Positions 8,953 through 17,981 of a DNA stretch of 64,000 bases are shown one piece after another. Each line of letters starts with the position of its first letter. The stretch's first letter is position 1. The translations under genes and the position numbers were made by a program. The DNA lies in NCBI GenBank assembly GCA_036562185.1, contig DATCKN010000040.1, forward strand, positions 6,603-70,602. Direction: 5' to 3'. This stretch comes from Thermoclostridium sp036562185. Its GTDB lineage: Bacteria; Bacillota; Clostridia; DSM-8532. Under the pieces are notes generated by a model. The model was not told the DNA's origin, searched no databases, and saw only the letters and a list, made by a program, of their open reading frames with translations.

Positions 8953-11847
8953 ATGAGAATCACGCATATGAAATGCAACCATCTGACAAACCCGCTCGGG
9001 TTTAACCTGGGTACACCATGCCTGAGTTGGGTTACCGATGCCCCTGAGGCAAAAGAGCAGCTGGCTTGCCAGGTGCAAGTAGCCGCTGATGAAAACTTTG
9101 CAAAGATTCTGTTTGACAGCGGCAGAAGCAAAGATATCAAAAGTACAGGGTATCCGCTGGAAATGGAACTTGAACCACGTACCCGGTATTACTGGAGGGT
9201 GAAAGTGTGGACAGATTCGGGTGATGTTATAAGCCCCGTAGCCTGGTTCGAAACCGCAAAAATGCACGAACCCTGGAAAGCCAAATGGATTACTCCCGGC
9301 TGGGAGGACAGGAAAGTACATCCCATGATCAGAAAAGTATTTTCACTGGACACAGATATTGCTTCGGCCCGAATTTATGTGTGTGGTCTTGGTTTGTATG
9401 AACTTGAAATAAACGGCGCCAGAGTTGGTGATGAGTATCTGACCCCTTTCTGTAATGCTTACGATAAATGGATCCAATACCAGACCTTTGACGTTACCCA
9501 CCTTTTGCACAAGGGCGGCAACGCTGTCTGTGCCATGCTGGGTAATGGGTGGTATAAGGGACGGTTTGGTTTCAACAATTTCGGTGAGGAAATATACGGC
9601 GATACATTCGCATTTCTTTGCGAACTGGTGGTTCATTACACTGACGGCCGGGTTGAAACCATTGCCAGTGATGAAAGCTGGAAAGCCGCACCAGGGCCGG
9701 TTCAGTTCAGCGGCATATACGACGGTGAAATACTGGATGCCCGAAAAATAATTGACGGTTATTCCGAAGCATGGTTGGATGACAGTTCATGGTCTTATGT
9801 AAAGCAGGCATCATTAACTTATGAATTACTTGAGGCCCGGCGCAGTCTTCCTGTAAGAATTATGGAAGAACGTAAACCTGTAAGGATTATTAAAACGCCT
9901 AAAGGAGAAAACGTCCTTGATATGGGCCAGAATATGGTGGGATGGATTAGATTTAAGGTTAATGCGCCAAATGGCTCTGAAATAATTCTACAGTACGGCG
10001 AGGAACTCCAGGACGGGTGTTTTTACAGGGAAAATCTTCGTACTGCAAAAGCTGAGTTCCGTTATATTTCTGACGGAAAAGCAGCCATCGTGCAGCCGCA
10101 TTTTACATTCTACGGTTTCAGATACGTGAAGGTGGAGGGCTGGCCGGGCGAATTATGCCTGGATGATTTTACCGGATGTGTAGTATACTCGGATTTGGAA
10201 CGCACCGGATCAATTGAAACTTCAAATCCGCTTGTAAACCGGTTGATCCAGAATGCGCTGTGGAGCCAGAAAGGAAATTTCCTTGATGTACCTACCGACT
10301 GCCCGCAGCGGGACGAAAGAATGGGCTGGACCGGAGATGCGCAGGTATTTTCGGGCACCGCCTGCTTTAACATGGATGTGTATGCCTTTTTCAGCAAATA
10401 CCTGTACGATCTCTACCAGGAACAAAAGGAACGGAACGGAAGGGTGCCAAATACGGTACCGACGTTCTGTATGGATAAAAAAACAATGGATGTTCGTCTG
10501 AGAAACGGAGCTTGCGGCTGGGGAGATGCAGCTACCATTATTCCGTGGAATCTTTTCCTGTTTTATGGGGATGATTCAATTCTAAGGCAGCAGTTTGACA
10601 GCATGAAAGCCTGGGTTGATTTTATTTATGAACAGGACGATGGCAGCCGTCTGTGGAAAAAAGGCATTCATTATGGCGACTGGCTGGCTCTGGACGGCCC
10701 CGATCCATTTAAGCCGATAGGCGGCACTTCTAACGAATTTATTGCATCAGCCTTTTACAAGTATTCAGCAGAACTGGTTGCAAAAGCAGCCAGAGTGCTT
10801 GGTAAAGAAGATATTTCTTTAAGATACCAGCAGCTTGCCGAAGAGGTGAAGAAAGCAATTCAGGATGAGTTTTTTACACCAAGGGGACGCCTTGCGATCA
10901 ATACCCAGACTGCTCATGTCCTGGCGCTGTTTATGGATCTGGTGCCTGATGAACAACGAAACAATATAGCAGACGCATTAAAACAAAAGCTGATGGAATG
11001 CAATTACCACTTGAAAACCGGCTTTTTGGGTACGCCATACCTTTGCCGGGTCCTTTCCGAAAACCGGTATAATGACCTGGCATACACTCTTTTAATTAAT
11101 GATGACTTTCCCAGTTGGCTGTATGAAGTAAAGCTGGGTGCAACAACCATATGGGAGCGCTGGAACTCTCTTCTCCCTGACGGCAGATTCGGGGAGCTGG
11201 GAATGAATTCTCTTAACCATTATGCCTATGGTTCCATTGTAGAATGGATGTACAGAAACATGTGCGGCATAAATCCAATGGAAGAATATCCGGGGTTCCA
11301 GAAAATTCGTCTTGCTCCTCAGCCCAATGGCAGGATTCAGTGGGCAAAAGCAGTATTGGATACGGCCATGGGCCGTTATCAAAGCGGTTGGCAGATCCAT
11401 GAAAGCGGGCTGATTACATTTGAGTTTGCTATTCCGTTCAATGCCCGGGCAGAGTTGGTTCTTCCGGACGCCTCAATTGAAAAGGTGATGGTTAACGGAA
11501 TCAGGATTACAGAATCAAATCTTTCGGCAAAGCAAAAAGATACAAGCGTAATTGCCGAACTTCCTGCGGGCAATTATACCTTTGAATATGAACCTACAAA
11601 GGAATATATCATTACCTTCAGTTCTGAAAACAGCGTTCAGCAACTTATCGCCCACCCGAAAACCAGAGCCGTACTGGAAAAGCATATTCCGAAAATCGTT
11701 AAAGCGGTACAGGGCATTACTTTTTCAATGGAGTTTGGCGAGGTATCTTTAAGGGAACTGGCATCACAGCCAAAGACAAAAATACCGGAAGAGGTTCTGG
11801 ACATAATCGATTCAGAACTTTCAAAAATAAAAGGCTGGGATTTCTGA
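8953..11847 (+). CDS. GH78 alpha-L-rhamnosidase with extra C-terminal helical domain
   Basis: This 964-residue cytoplasmic enzyme, with no signal peptide, hydrolyses terminal alpha-L-rhamnose from pectin side chains or flavonoid glycosides. It shows the family order: an N-terminal fibronectin-like domain (about 1-115), beta-sandwich domains to about 425, then the (alpha/alpha)6 barrel. The barrel carries the signature DCPQRDERMGW around residues 449-459 and GATTIWERW near 727. A C-terminal beta domain ends near residue 880. About 80 further residues form a charged helical extension that standard GH78 enzymes lack. GGCAGGAGA precedes the ATG. It is a single-gene unit with its own terminator. 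RamA of Clostridium stercorarium is of this kind; identity with it is not established. Confidence 0.93.
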   Translation: MRITHMKCNHLTNPLGFNLGTPCLSWVTDAPEAKEQLACQVQVAADENFAKILFDSGRSKDIKSTGYPLEMELEPRTRYYWRVKVWTDSGDVISPVAWFETAKMHEPWKAKWITPGWEDRKVHPMIRKVFSLDTDIASARIYVCGLGLYELEINGARVGDEYLTPFCNAYDKWIQYQTFDVTHLLHKGGNAVCAMLGNGWYKGRFGFNNFGEEIYGDTFAFLCELVVHYTDGRVETIASDESWKAAPGPVQFSGIYDGEILDARKIIDGYSEAWLDDSSWSYVKQASLTYELLEARRSLPVRIMEERKPVRIIKTPKGENVLDMGQNMVGWIRFKVNAPNGSEIILQYGEELQDGCFYRENLRTAKAEFRYISDGKAAIVQPHFTFYGFRYVKVEGWPGELCLDDFTGCVVYSDLERTGSIETSNPLVNRLIQNALWSQKGNFLDVPTDCPQRDERMGWTGDAQVFSGTACFNMDVYAFFSKYLYDLYQEQKERNGRVPNTVPTFCMDKKTMDVRLRNGACGWGDAATIIPWNLFLFYGDDSILRQQFDSMKAWVDFIYEQDDGSRLWKKGIHYGDWLALDGPDPFKPIGGTSNEFIASAFYKYSAELVAKAARVLGKEDISLRYQQLAEEVKKAIQDEFFTPRGRLAINTQTAHVLALFMDLVPDEQRNNIADALKQKLMECNYHLKTGFLGTPYLCRVLSENRYNDLAYTLLINDDFPSWLYEVKLGATTIWERWNSLLPDGRFGELGMNSLNHYAYGSIVEWMYRNMCGINPMEEYPGFQKIRLAPQPNGRIQWAKAVLDTAMGRYQSGWQIHESGLITFEFAIPFNARAELVLPDASIEKVMVNGIRITESNLSAKQKDTSVIAELPAGNYTFEYEPTKEYIITFSSENSVQQLIAHPKTRAVLEKHIPKIVKAVQGITFSMEFGEVSLRELASQPKTKIPEEVLDIIDSELSKIKGWDF

Positions 11848-11870
11848 TATTTTATCATTATTATTGGATA

Positions 11871-11898
11871 TGGGAAGAATTAACCTCTTCCCTTTTTT
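11871..11898 (+). terminator. Rhamnosidase terminator
   Basis: A 7-bp stem GGGAAGA/TCTTCCC with a 7-base loop is followed by six T, 24 bases after the stop codon. Confidence 0.8.
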
Positions 11899-11944
11899 AT
11901 GCCTTTGCGTTTTCATATATTACTCGCAGGTTAATTTCATGCAA

Positions 11945-11971
11945 AATAAAACGAGGGGATTTACCCCTCGT
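11945..11971 (-). terminator. Terminator of the Gfo/Idh-amidohydrolase-importer operon
   Basis: Read on the minus strand, ACGAGGGG and CCCCTCGT form an 8-bp stem with a 5-base loop followed by TTTATTTTG. It lies about 78 bases downstream of the oxidoreductase stop. Confidence 0.8.
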
Positions 11972-12048
11972 TATTATAACTGCCGCTCATCCAAAAAATC
12001 CTGTGGCAGTTTCTTAACTCCATTTTATTTTGCGTCAGGAATTAAAAA

Positions 12049-13341
12049 TTACTTTAAACAAACCAAATCATCCACATTTACCGGAAGACCGGTTGCAATA
12101 GATTTATTTGCTGCTATGCCCGTAAGTATGGAATATGCACCGTCAATATGGGAAGCCGCCCTGTTATAAGGATCTTCGGCCGGTGTGCCGAAAAGATCAT
12201 TCAGAAGGATCGGATCTCCGCCGCCATGTCCGCCTTTTCCTTCTTTTACTTCAACTTCATATGGCTCGCCAAACATCGGGAATACGGCAATACTCTTTTT
12301 CTGAACAGCGCCTTCAAGGGATTTGTCGCCACCGGCATTTACATATGATGCCTCAACAACCGATACCTGGATTCTTCCCTCGCTGCCGTTAAAAGCAACT
12401 CTGAAGCCTTCCCACGGCATATAGGCGTTTAATGAATAAGTCAAAATTGTCTTGTCAGCGTATCTGACCATAACACCCATGGTATCTTCTATGCTTATTC
12501 CGTCGCCAAAAACGCTTTGATCCCTGTAATACCCGTCTTCTTTTTCAGCATCCAGGTACATCGCTTTCAGCCTTTCATTCTGTTCAAGGTGCAATGCGAA
12601 CGGATCATTTTTTGCATATTCGCTGCCGTAGGCTCTGCTGTAAAATTTCGTAATTCCTCTGTTTTCAGCATTTTCCCTGCCGTAGAATCTTAAGTCGCCC
12701 ATTGCGAATACGGTTTTAGGACGGGTTCCAAGCCAGAAATTAACAAGGTCAAAGTGGTGGGTTGATTTATGAACCAAAAGACCACCGCTGTTTCGTTTAT
12801 CCCTGTGCCAGCGTCTGAAATAGTCAGCTCCGTGCTGTGTATTCAAAAGCCATTCAAAATGAACCGAGAACACGTCACCAATTGTCCTGTTCATGATAAG
12901 TTCTCTTATTTTTGTATTATGAGGAGCATAGCGGTAATTAAAAGTAACTCTCAGCTTTCGTCCCGTTCTCTTTATAGCATCAAGAATCATCTGTGTTTTT
13001 TCAGCATCAACTGTCATGGGCTTTTCACTGATTACATCACATCCAAGCTCCATGGCCCGGATAATATACTTGTGATGCGTCCTGTCGATACTTGTTACAA
13101 TGACATAATCGGGCTTTTCATTTTTTATCATTTCATCGAACTTATCGGCAGTATAGGTAGGAACGGGTTCAGCATTGAATTCTTCCCGCAACACTTTATT
13201 CGCATAATCCATGCGTGTCTGGTTTATGTCGCAAAAGGCTACCAGCTGGGCCGTATCCTTAAAATCTTTGGCAATGGCTTCATAAAAGAAACGGGCCCTG
13301 CCTCCTATACCAACCTGTGCATATCTTTTTCTTTCTGCCAT
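12049..13341 (-). CDS. Gfo/Idh/MocA-family NAD(P)-dependent oxidoreductase
   Basis: This 430-residue protein has an N-terminal Rossmann fold opening VGIGGRARF. The family's EKPMT motif follows at about residues 101-105, where the Lys lies next to the active site. The C-terminal alpha/beta substrate domain includes HKSTHHFDLVNFW. Such enzymes oxidise or epimerise a sugar, inositol or sugar-acid hydroxyl. I start at ATG 13341 because GGGGGGT lies just upstream; an upstream TTG frame lacks such a site. It is the last gene of an operon that also encodes an importer and an amidohydrolase, which suggests it oxidises the imported sugar. The exact substrate is unknown. Confidence 0.88.
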   Translation of the reverse strand: MAERKRYAQVGIGGRARFFYEAIAKDFKDTAQLVAFCDINQTRMDYANKVLREEFNAEPVPTYTADKFDEMIKNEKPDYVIVTSIDRTHHKYIIRAMELGCDVISEKPMTVDAEKTQMILDAIKRTGRKLRVTFNYRYAPHNTKIRELIMNRTIGDVFSVHFEWLLNTQHGADYFRRWHRDKRNSGGLLVHKSTHHFDLVNFWLGTRPKTVFAMGDLRFYGRENAENRGITKFYSRAYGSEYAKNDPFALHLEQNERLKAMYLDAEKEDGYYRDQSVFGDGISIEDTMGVMVRYADKTILTYSLNAYMPWEGFRVAFNGSEGRIQVSVVEASYVNAGGDKSLEGAVQKKSIAVFPMFGEPYEVEVKEGKGGHGGGDPILLNDLFGTPAEDPYNRAASHIDGAYSILTGIAANKSIATGLPVNVDDLVCLK

Positions 13342-13461
13342 AAAATTAACCCCCCAAGCCTGAGTGATTTTGTTATTTTTAAGTAAATTATACATAACAT
13401 CGAAATAAAATTCTGCACATTTATTGTCGAAAAGAGACCATATTCTACATTTTTTGAGTTA

Positions 13462-14376
13462 TTAACAGCTGAAGTATACCTCTTCAGCATTTTTATAAAA
13501 AACCTTTTCCTTTTCACTGTCGCTGAACACATCGGACAGCATTATATAATCCACCAAATGTTGATAACTGTCCCGTGTCAGAACTGACGGGACGTCAGAA
13601 CCAAATATCAACCGATCTGCACCGACAATACCTTTTGCTATCCTTAAGTACCGCTGCGCTGTAGGGTATGGGTACATTTCAGGTCTTACATTTGAAGGCA
13701 TTGCCGCCAAATCAAACCACACATTCGGCAGATTAAGCTTTTTAAGTTCATCTGTCACTACAGCTTCATGCTGAAGCCCCGGTGCCAGCAGATGGCACAC
13801 AACAAATTTCATTTTTGGATAGCGCAATATGACGTTTCTCAGTTTGTCAACCTGAAAACTCAGCGTTCCAGGTTTTCCTATGTCTATAACAAAAACAAGG
13901 TTTCTGTCGTTTGCATCGCTGAATACATCATCCATCATTTCACCGTCCAGATCCACTTTTCCATGGTAGCTCATAAGACCCGAACCGGTGCTTACCTCAA
14001 ATTTTACGATTTTAAAGCCCAGCTTATTGAACAAATTATCCAGTATCGCATCTTTCTCAAGACAGAAAGGATCATAGGTTGCTGCACCTGTAAACCTCTC
14101 AGGATATTTTTTCATCGCTTCCCATGTATAATGGTTTTGGAATCCATAGAAAGACCCCTGCAGTAAAACGGCTTTTTCTATATTGTTTTCATCCATGAAC
14201 CTGACAACGGCCTCAGGAGTTACACTGTATTCGCCAAGTTCTGGCGGAATCAGGTTTATTACATCCCCCGTTGACCACATGGCCTGTCCGTTGCCTATCG
14301 ATCTAAGTTCACCTTTCGCACCAAAGCCTGCAATATTTTGTATGACATGTATATGAGCATCTATAATTTTCATCAT
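13462..14376 (-). CDS. Amidohydrolase-2 family metal-dependent hydrolase
   Basis: This 304-residue TIM-barrel hydrolase carries the N-terminal metal motif DAHIH (about residues 6-10), a mid-protein His in VVCHLLAPG and the late IFGSDVP (Asp near residue 265). These are the marks of amidohydrolase family 2, which includes sugar lactonases and decarboxylases. ATG-ATG at 14376/14373 follows GGGGGAT. It lies 41 bp after the last permease gene and 120 bp before the Gfo/Idh gene, in one direction. A dehydrogenase-then-lactonase pairing would fit the oxidative opening of a sugar, but this is inference. Confidence 0.85.
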   Translation of the reverse strand: MMKIIDAHIHVIQNIAGFGAKGELRSIGNGQAMWSTGDVINLIPPELGEYSVTPEAVVRFMDENNIEKAVLLQGSFYGFQNHYTWEAMKKYPERFTGAATYDPFCLEKDAILDNLFNKLGFKIVKFEVSTGSGLMSYHGKVDLDGEMMDDVFSDANDRNLVFVIDIGKPGTLSFQVDKLRNVILRYPKMKFVVCHLLAPGLQHEAVVTDELKKLNLPNVWFDLAAMPSNVRPEMYPYPTAQRYLRIAKGIVGADRLIFGSDVPSVLTRDSYQHLVDYIMLSDVFSDSEKEKVFYKNAEEVYFSC

Positions 14377-14417
14377 TTCTATCCCCCAAGCATATCATGC
14401 CCCGGCAGATGACATTG

Positions 14418-15266
14418 TCAGCCCTTTATTCCCGTAGTACTTATGCCCTCAACCAGGTACTTCTGGAACGAGAAGAATATTACTATTACAGGAATCAACG
14501 ACAGAACTGACATGGCATATGCTGCACCCCAGTCGGACTGGGCTGCGGGGTCTGTAAACATTTTTAACGCGATTGATATGGTATATTTCTTAATATCGGT
14601 CAAATAAATCATTGGTCCAAAGAAATCATCCCATTTCCAGTATGTCGCAAATATCATCGAAGTTATCAGTGCGGGTTTTATAAGTGGTAAAATAATCCTG
14701 CCAAATATGCTGTATTTTGAACATCCGTCAATATAGGCCGATTCATCCAGTTCTAACGGAAGCCTTCGTATAAACTGGTAAATCAGGAATATGAAAAACG
14801 GATATCCAAAAAACCCCGGTACTATTAGCGGCAGCCATGTGTTAACCCAGCCAAAGGAATTGAACATTATATACTGAGGGATTATAAGAACCTGAGCCGG
14901 CATCAGCATCATGACAATCATGATTGAAAACCAGAAAGACCTGCCCTTAAAACGGCATCTTCCGAACCCATATGCGATAATTGCCGATGAAGCCACCTGC
15001 CCAAATACGGAAATTATTGTAATGGCAATGGAGTTTCTGAAAAATGTAGTAAAAGTTGTTCCCCCAAAACCTTTCCACCCGTTTGCGTAGTTATTGAAAT
15101 TCCATTCCCGCGGGAACAGTGATGTAGGGTTCTGGAAGATATCCTGCTGTGTTTTGAAAGATCCGAAAAGCATGTATAAAATCGGGTATATCATCAGAAC
15201 ACATGTTAATGATACAAAGACATGAAACAATATTTTTCTGATTAATTTCTTAGTTTTGTATGTCAT
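14418..15266 (-). CDS. ABC sugar-importer permease, MalG/AraQ type
   Basis: This 282-residue protein has six predicted membrane helices. The ATPase-docking loop is LDESAYIDGCS, followed by IILPLIKP. The C-terminus reads KYLVEGISTTGIKG, as usual in this subfamily. It starts 9 bp after the partner permease stop, with GGGTGAAG before the ATG, so the two are translationally linked. It pairs with 15276-16223 to form the membrane pore for the ligand of the 16333-17727 lipoprotein. Confidence 0.93.
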   Translation of the reverse strand: MTYKTKKLIRKILFHVFVSLTCVLMIYPILYMLFGSFKTQQDIFQNPTSLFPREWNFNNYANGWKGFGGTTFTTFFRNSIAITIISVFGQVASSAIIAYGFGRCRFKGRSFWFSIMIVMMLMPAQVLIIPQYIMFNSFGWVNTWLPLIVPGFFGYPFFIFLIYQFIRRLPLELDESAYIDGCSKYSIFGRIILPLIKPALITSMIFATYWKWDDFFGPMIYLTDIKKYTISIALKMFTDPAAQSDWGAAYAMSVLSLIPVIVIFFSFQKYLVEGISTTGIKG

Positions 15267-15275
15267 TCTTCACCC

Positions 15276-16223
15276 TCATCCCTTATTTTCATAATAAACC
15301 CATTTGCCCTGCGTAGCAAAAAGTATGGCGGTCAAAATCGCAACTATAACAATCAGCACCCAGGCCATAGCAGAACCATAGCCCATCTGGAATGTTGTAA
15401 ATGATTTTTCGTACAGGTACACAACGTATAACATGGTCGCATCGTTTGGTCCGCCCCTTGTGATAATATAGGCCTGTGTAAATGCCATAAAACCTGATAT
15501 AAGCTGGTTTACAAGGTTAAAGAAAATAATAGGAGTCAAGCTTGGAAGGGTTATTTTCCAGAATTTCTGCCAGTTATTGGCACCGTCAACCGTGGCTGCT
15601 TCATACAGGCTTGCGGGAATATCCTTAAGTCCTGCAAGAAAGACAAGCATCGGAGAACCGAATTGCCAAACCGCAAGAATTATGATTGTCAGAAGTGCCG
15701 TATCCTTGCTGGCAATAAACGAAAACTCCTCGTCCATAAGACCTAGGTTAATAAACAGCCGGTTTATGACTCCGCCATATCCCCATAATTGACGCCAAAT
15801 AACCGCAACAGCAACAGAACCGCCAATAACCGACGGCAAATAATACATTGTGCGGTATGCTGCAACTATACGGCCCCCGCTTTTGAACATCATTGCCACC
15901 AGCAGTGCAAATATTAACCGCAGCGGAACATAAATAAAAACATAAACAAAGGTTACCTTTAAAGATTTTAAATAACGGGGATCCATTGTAAACATCCGTT
16001 TGTAGTTCAGCAAACCTATCCATTCGGGAGTTCCCAAACCGCTATATTTTGTAAATGAAAGATACAGAGATGATAGCAACGGATAAACAGTGAATACCAG
16101 AAATCCGATTATAAACAGAGAAATAAACGCGTATCCCACGAAATTCTCATTATACACTATACTTTGCAGCGAAGAGTTTTTTCTCTTATTTTTTATACTT
16201 TTTTCGGAACTTTTATTTTTCAT
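15276..16223 (-). CDS. ABC sugar-importer permease, MalF/UgpA type
   Basis: This 315-residue protein starts with a Lys/Ser-rich cytoplasmic tail of about 28 residues and then has six membrane helices. The loop LYEAATVDGAN, then ITLPSLTP, is the ABC-permease signature around residues 215-240, and QAYIITRGGPNDAT is typical of the UgpA/AraP branch. AAAGGAG lies 7 bases before the ATG. It follows the binding-protein gene after a hairpin at 16279-16312. Confidence 0.93.
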   Translation of the reverse strand: MKNKSSEKSIKNKRKNSSLQSIVYNENFVGYAFISLFIIGFLVFTVYPLLSSLYLSFTKYSGLGTPEWIGLLNYKRMFTMDPRYLKSLKVTFVYVFIYVPLRLIFALLVAMMFKSGGRIVAAYRTMYYLPSVIGGSVAVAVIWRQLWGYGGVINRLFINLGLMDEEFSFIASKDTALLTIIILAVWQFGSPMLVFLAGLKDIPASLYEAATVDGANNWQKFWKITLPSLTPIIFFNLVNQLISGFMAFTQAYIITRGGPNDATMLYVVYLYEKSFTTFQMGYGSAMAWVLIVIVAILTAILFATQGKWVYYENKG

Positions 16224-16278
16224 AAAAGTCTCCTTTCCCTGGAATTAAGCAAACCAACAAGCCATCCATTTTAATTTT

Positions 16279-16312
16279 AAAGGAACAGTTCCGTAGACGG
16301 CACTGTTCCTTT
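16279..16312 (-). promoter_or_regulatory. Hairpin between binding-protein and permease genes
   Basis: AAAGGAACAGT and ACTGTTCCTTT form an 11-bp perfect stem. On the minus strand it is followed by TTTAAAATT. It begins about 20 bases after the lipoprotein stop and would act as a partial terminator or 3' mRNA stabiliser, giving more binding protein than permease. Confidence 0.7.
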
Positions 16313-16332
16313 ACCGTTCCCACTTTTATATA

Positions 16333-17727
16333 CTATTTTGCCATTTCAAATTCTATTAATGCCTGTTCGTAGAAAATTTCAAATGCCTGTTCAGGAGCCA
16401 TGCCTTCATCTACAACATTCTTAAGCATATTCTGGTAAAGTACTATTATAGCTGCATTGGCATTTGGTTCAGGTCTCCATATCTGGTTCGCAATCGGAGC
16501 AACTCTTCCTACATAATCGAAAACAGCCTTGTCGATTGAGTCGGGTTCAAATGTTGCTGCAAGCGCTTCACGTACCTTGTTTGAAATAGGTACACCACGT
16601 TCACCTTTCAGCTCATAGTTCATTTCAACGTTGTTTGTAAATTCGCTGATGAAAAATGCAGCCTGTTCAGGGTATTTAGAGTTCGATGAAACCGAGAAGA
16701 ACTGTGAAGGCTTAATGTACTGCATCTTTTTTGATGTTTCGCTTGGCAGTGCAACCAGCACAAAGGTTTTGCCTGCCGCATTTGACAGTGCTTTCGCCTG
16801 GTTGGACCAGTTAGCTGAGTTCATGGCTGTCTTTCCTTTTACTATAAGACCTGATTCAGGACCGTTGACTTCATTTTCTTCACGTACTGCCAAAGGCGCA
16901 GTTCTCTTCTTTTCAATATTTTCCTTCTCGCGTTTCAAAAGGTCAACAATAATCTGTTTTCCGGTTTCCTTATCCCAGCCGAATGATTCTGAGCCATCCT
17001 GGTTATAGAACCACAGGCCTTTTTCACGGAATGCAAACTGAATCTGTTCATTAAATGCATTTTTTCCTGACTGATCTGCAAAGTCTATGCCCAGTTGATC
17101 TTTCATTGCCACCAGCTTATCGCAGATTTCCTGGTATTCCTTTATTGTCCAGGTGTCTTTGGGAATCGGTATTCCTGCCTTTTTAAAGATATCAGCATCA
17201 ATCATAACACAGCCGGTATTCATTCCAAGGTTTATAGCCACGAGTTTACCGTTTACAATTCCACCTGACCATGTTGATTCCGGGCAGTCGCTTAAATCTA
17301 TAATTCCCCTGTTAACATAATCATACAAGTCAATAATCAGATTATTGTTTGTATAGCTGGTAATATACTTGTAATCCTGTTGTATAATATCGGGCAGGTT
17401 TTTGGAAGCCGACATTGCAGCAAGTTTTTCCCAGTAAGCATCCCACGCTGTGAACTCAGGTGTTAATGTTATATTAGGATATTGCTTTTCAAAAACCTTA
17501 ATTGCAGCCTGGGTATAATCGTGTCTTGTCTGTGAGCCCCACCATATTATTCTTAAGTTTGCTTTTGTGTCATAGGGCTTGGCGTCAGTACTTGTTCCCG
17601 GAGCTGATGTAGGTGGAGTCGGAGTTGCGTTTGATGTCGGAGTCTGTGTTGAAGGACCTGATTTGCCGCATGCAGCCAATGATATAATCATTACTGCGGT
17701 AATTAATAATACAACAAATTTCTTCAT
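16333..17727 (-). CDS. Sugar-binding lipoprotein, family 1 (MalE/UgpB type)
   Basis: This 464-residue protein has a signal peptide ending ISLAAC, so it is lipid-anchored on the outer face of the membrane. A Thr/Pro/Ser linker (about residues 24-50) precedes a two-lobed binding domain starting NLRIIWWGSQ. The length and fold pattern fit the CUT1 family for oligosaccharides. GGGGGT precedes the ATG at 17727. It is first in a five-gene operon (binding protein, two permeases, amidohydrolase, Gfo/Idh). It is divergent from a soluble AraC regulator that probably controls it. Confidence 0.92.
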   Translation of the reverse strand: MKKFVVLLITAVMIISLAACGKSGPSTQTPTSNATPTPPTSAPGTSTDAKPYDTKANLRIIWWGSQTRHDYTQAAIKVFEKQYPNITLTPEFTAWDAYWEKLAAMSASKNLPDIIQQDYKYITSYTNNNLIIDLYDYVNRGIIDLSDCPESTWSGGIVNGKLVAINLGMNTGCVMIDADIFKKAGIPIPKDTWTIKEYQEICDKLVAMKDQLGIDFADQSGKNAFNEQIQFAFREKGLWFYNQDGSESFGWDKETGKQIIVDLLKREKENIEKKRTAPLAVREENEVNGPESGLIVKGKTAMNSANWSNQAKALSNAAGKTFVLVALPSETSKKMQYIKPSQFFSVSSNSKYPEQAAFFISEFTNNVEMNYELKGERGVPISNKVREALAATFEPDSIDKAVFDYVGRVAPIANQIWRPEPNANAAIIVLYQNMLKNVVDEGMAPEQAFEIFYEQALIEFEMAK

Positions 17728-17981
17728 AAATCATACCCCCTGTACTAATTTGATTCATTTATTAAAATAAAAATAGAATACAAGAAACGAAGGGTTTTAA
17801 AACTATTATTCCACTTTAGTCAAAATTTATTGTCAGATTGCACAAAATTTTTAATGATTACAGGGTTTTTATATTGAATATTATACAGCAATATAATACA
17901 ATTATCTCAACAGATATTGCTATTTTGATGATTATTTCAATCAAAATTGCTATAAAAAACTACCTTTCAGGGAGCATAAAT

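Noticed and set aside
8791..9321. 176-codon minus-strand frame across the start of the rhamnosidase
   Set aside because: It overlaps the conserved N-terminus of GH78 and would remove the intergenic control region; no ribosome site.
12769..13386. 205-codon plus-strand frame antisense to the Gfo/Idh gene
   Set aside because: It lies wholly against a gene with clear family motifs and ribosome site, has no site of its own, and its residues show no domain.
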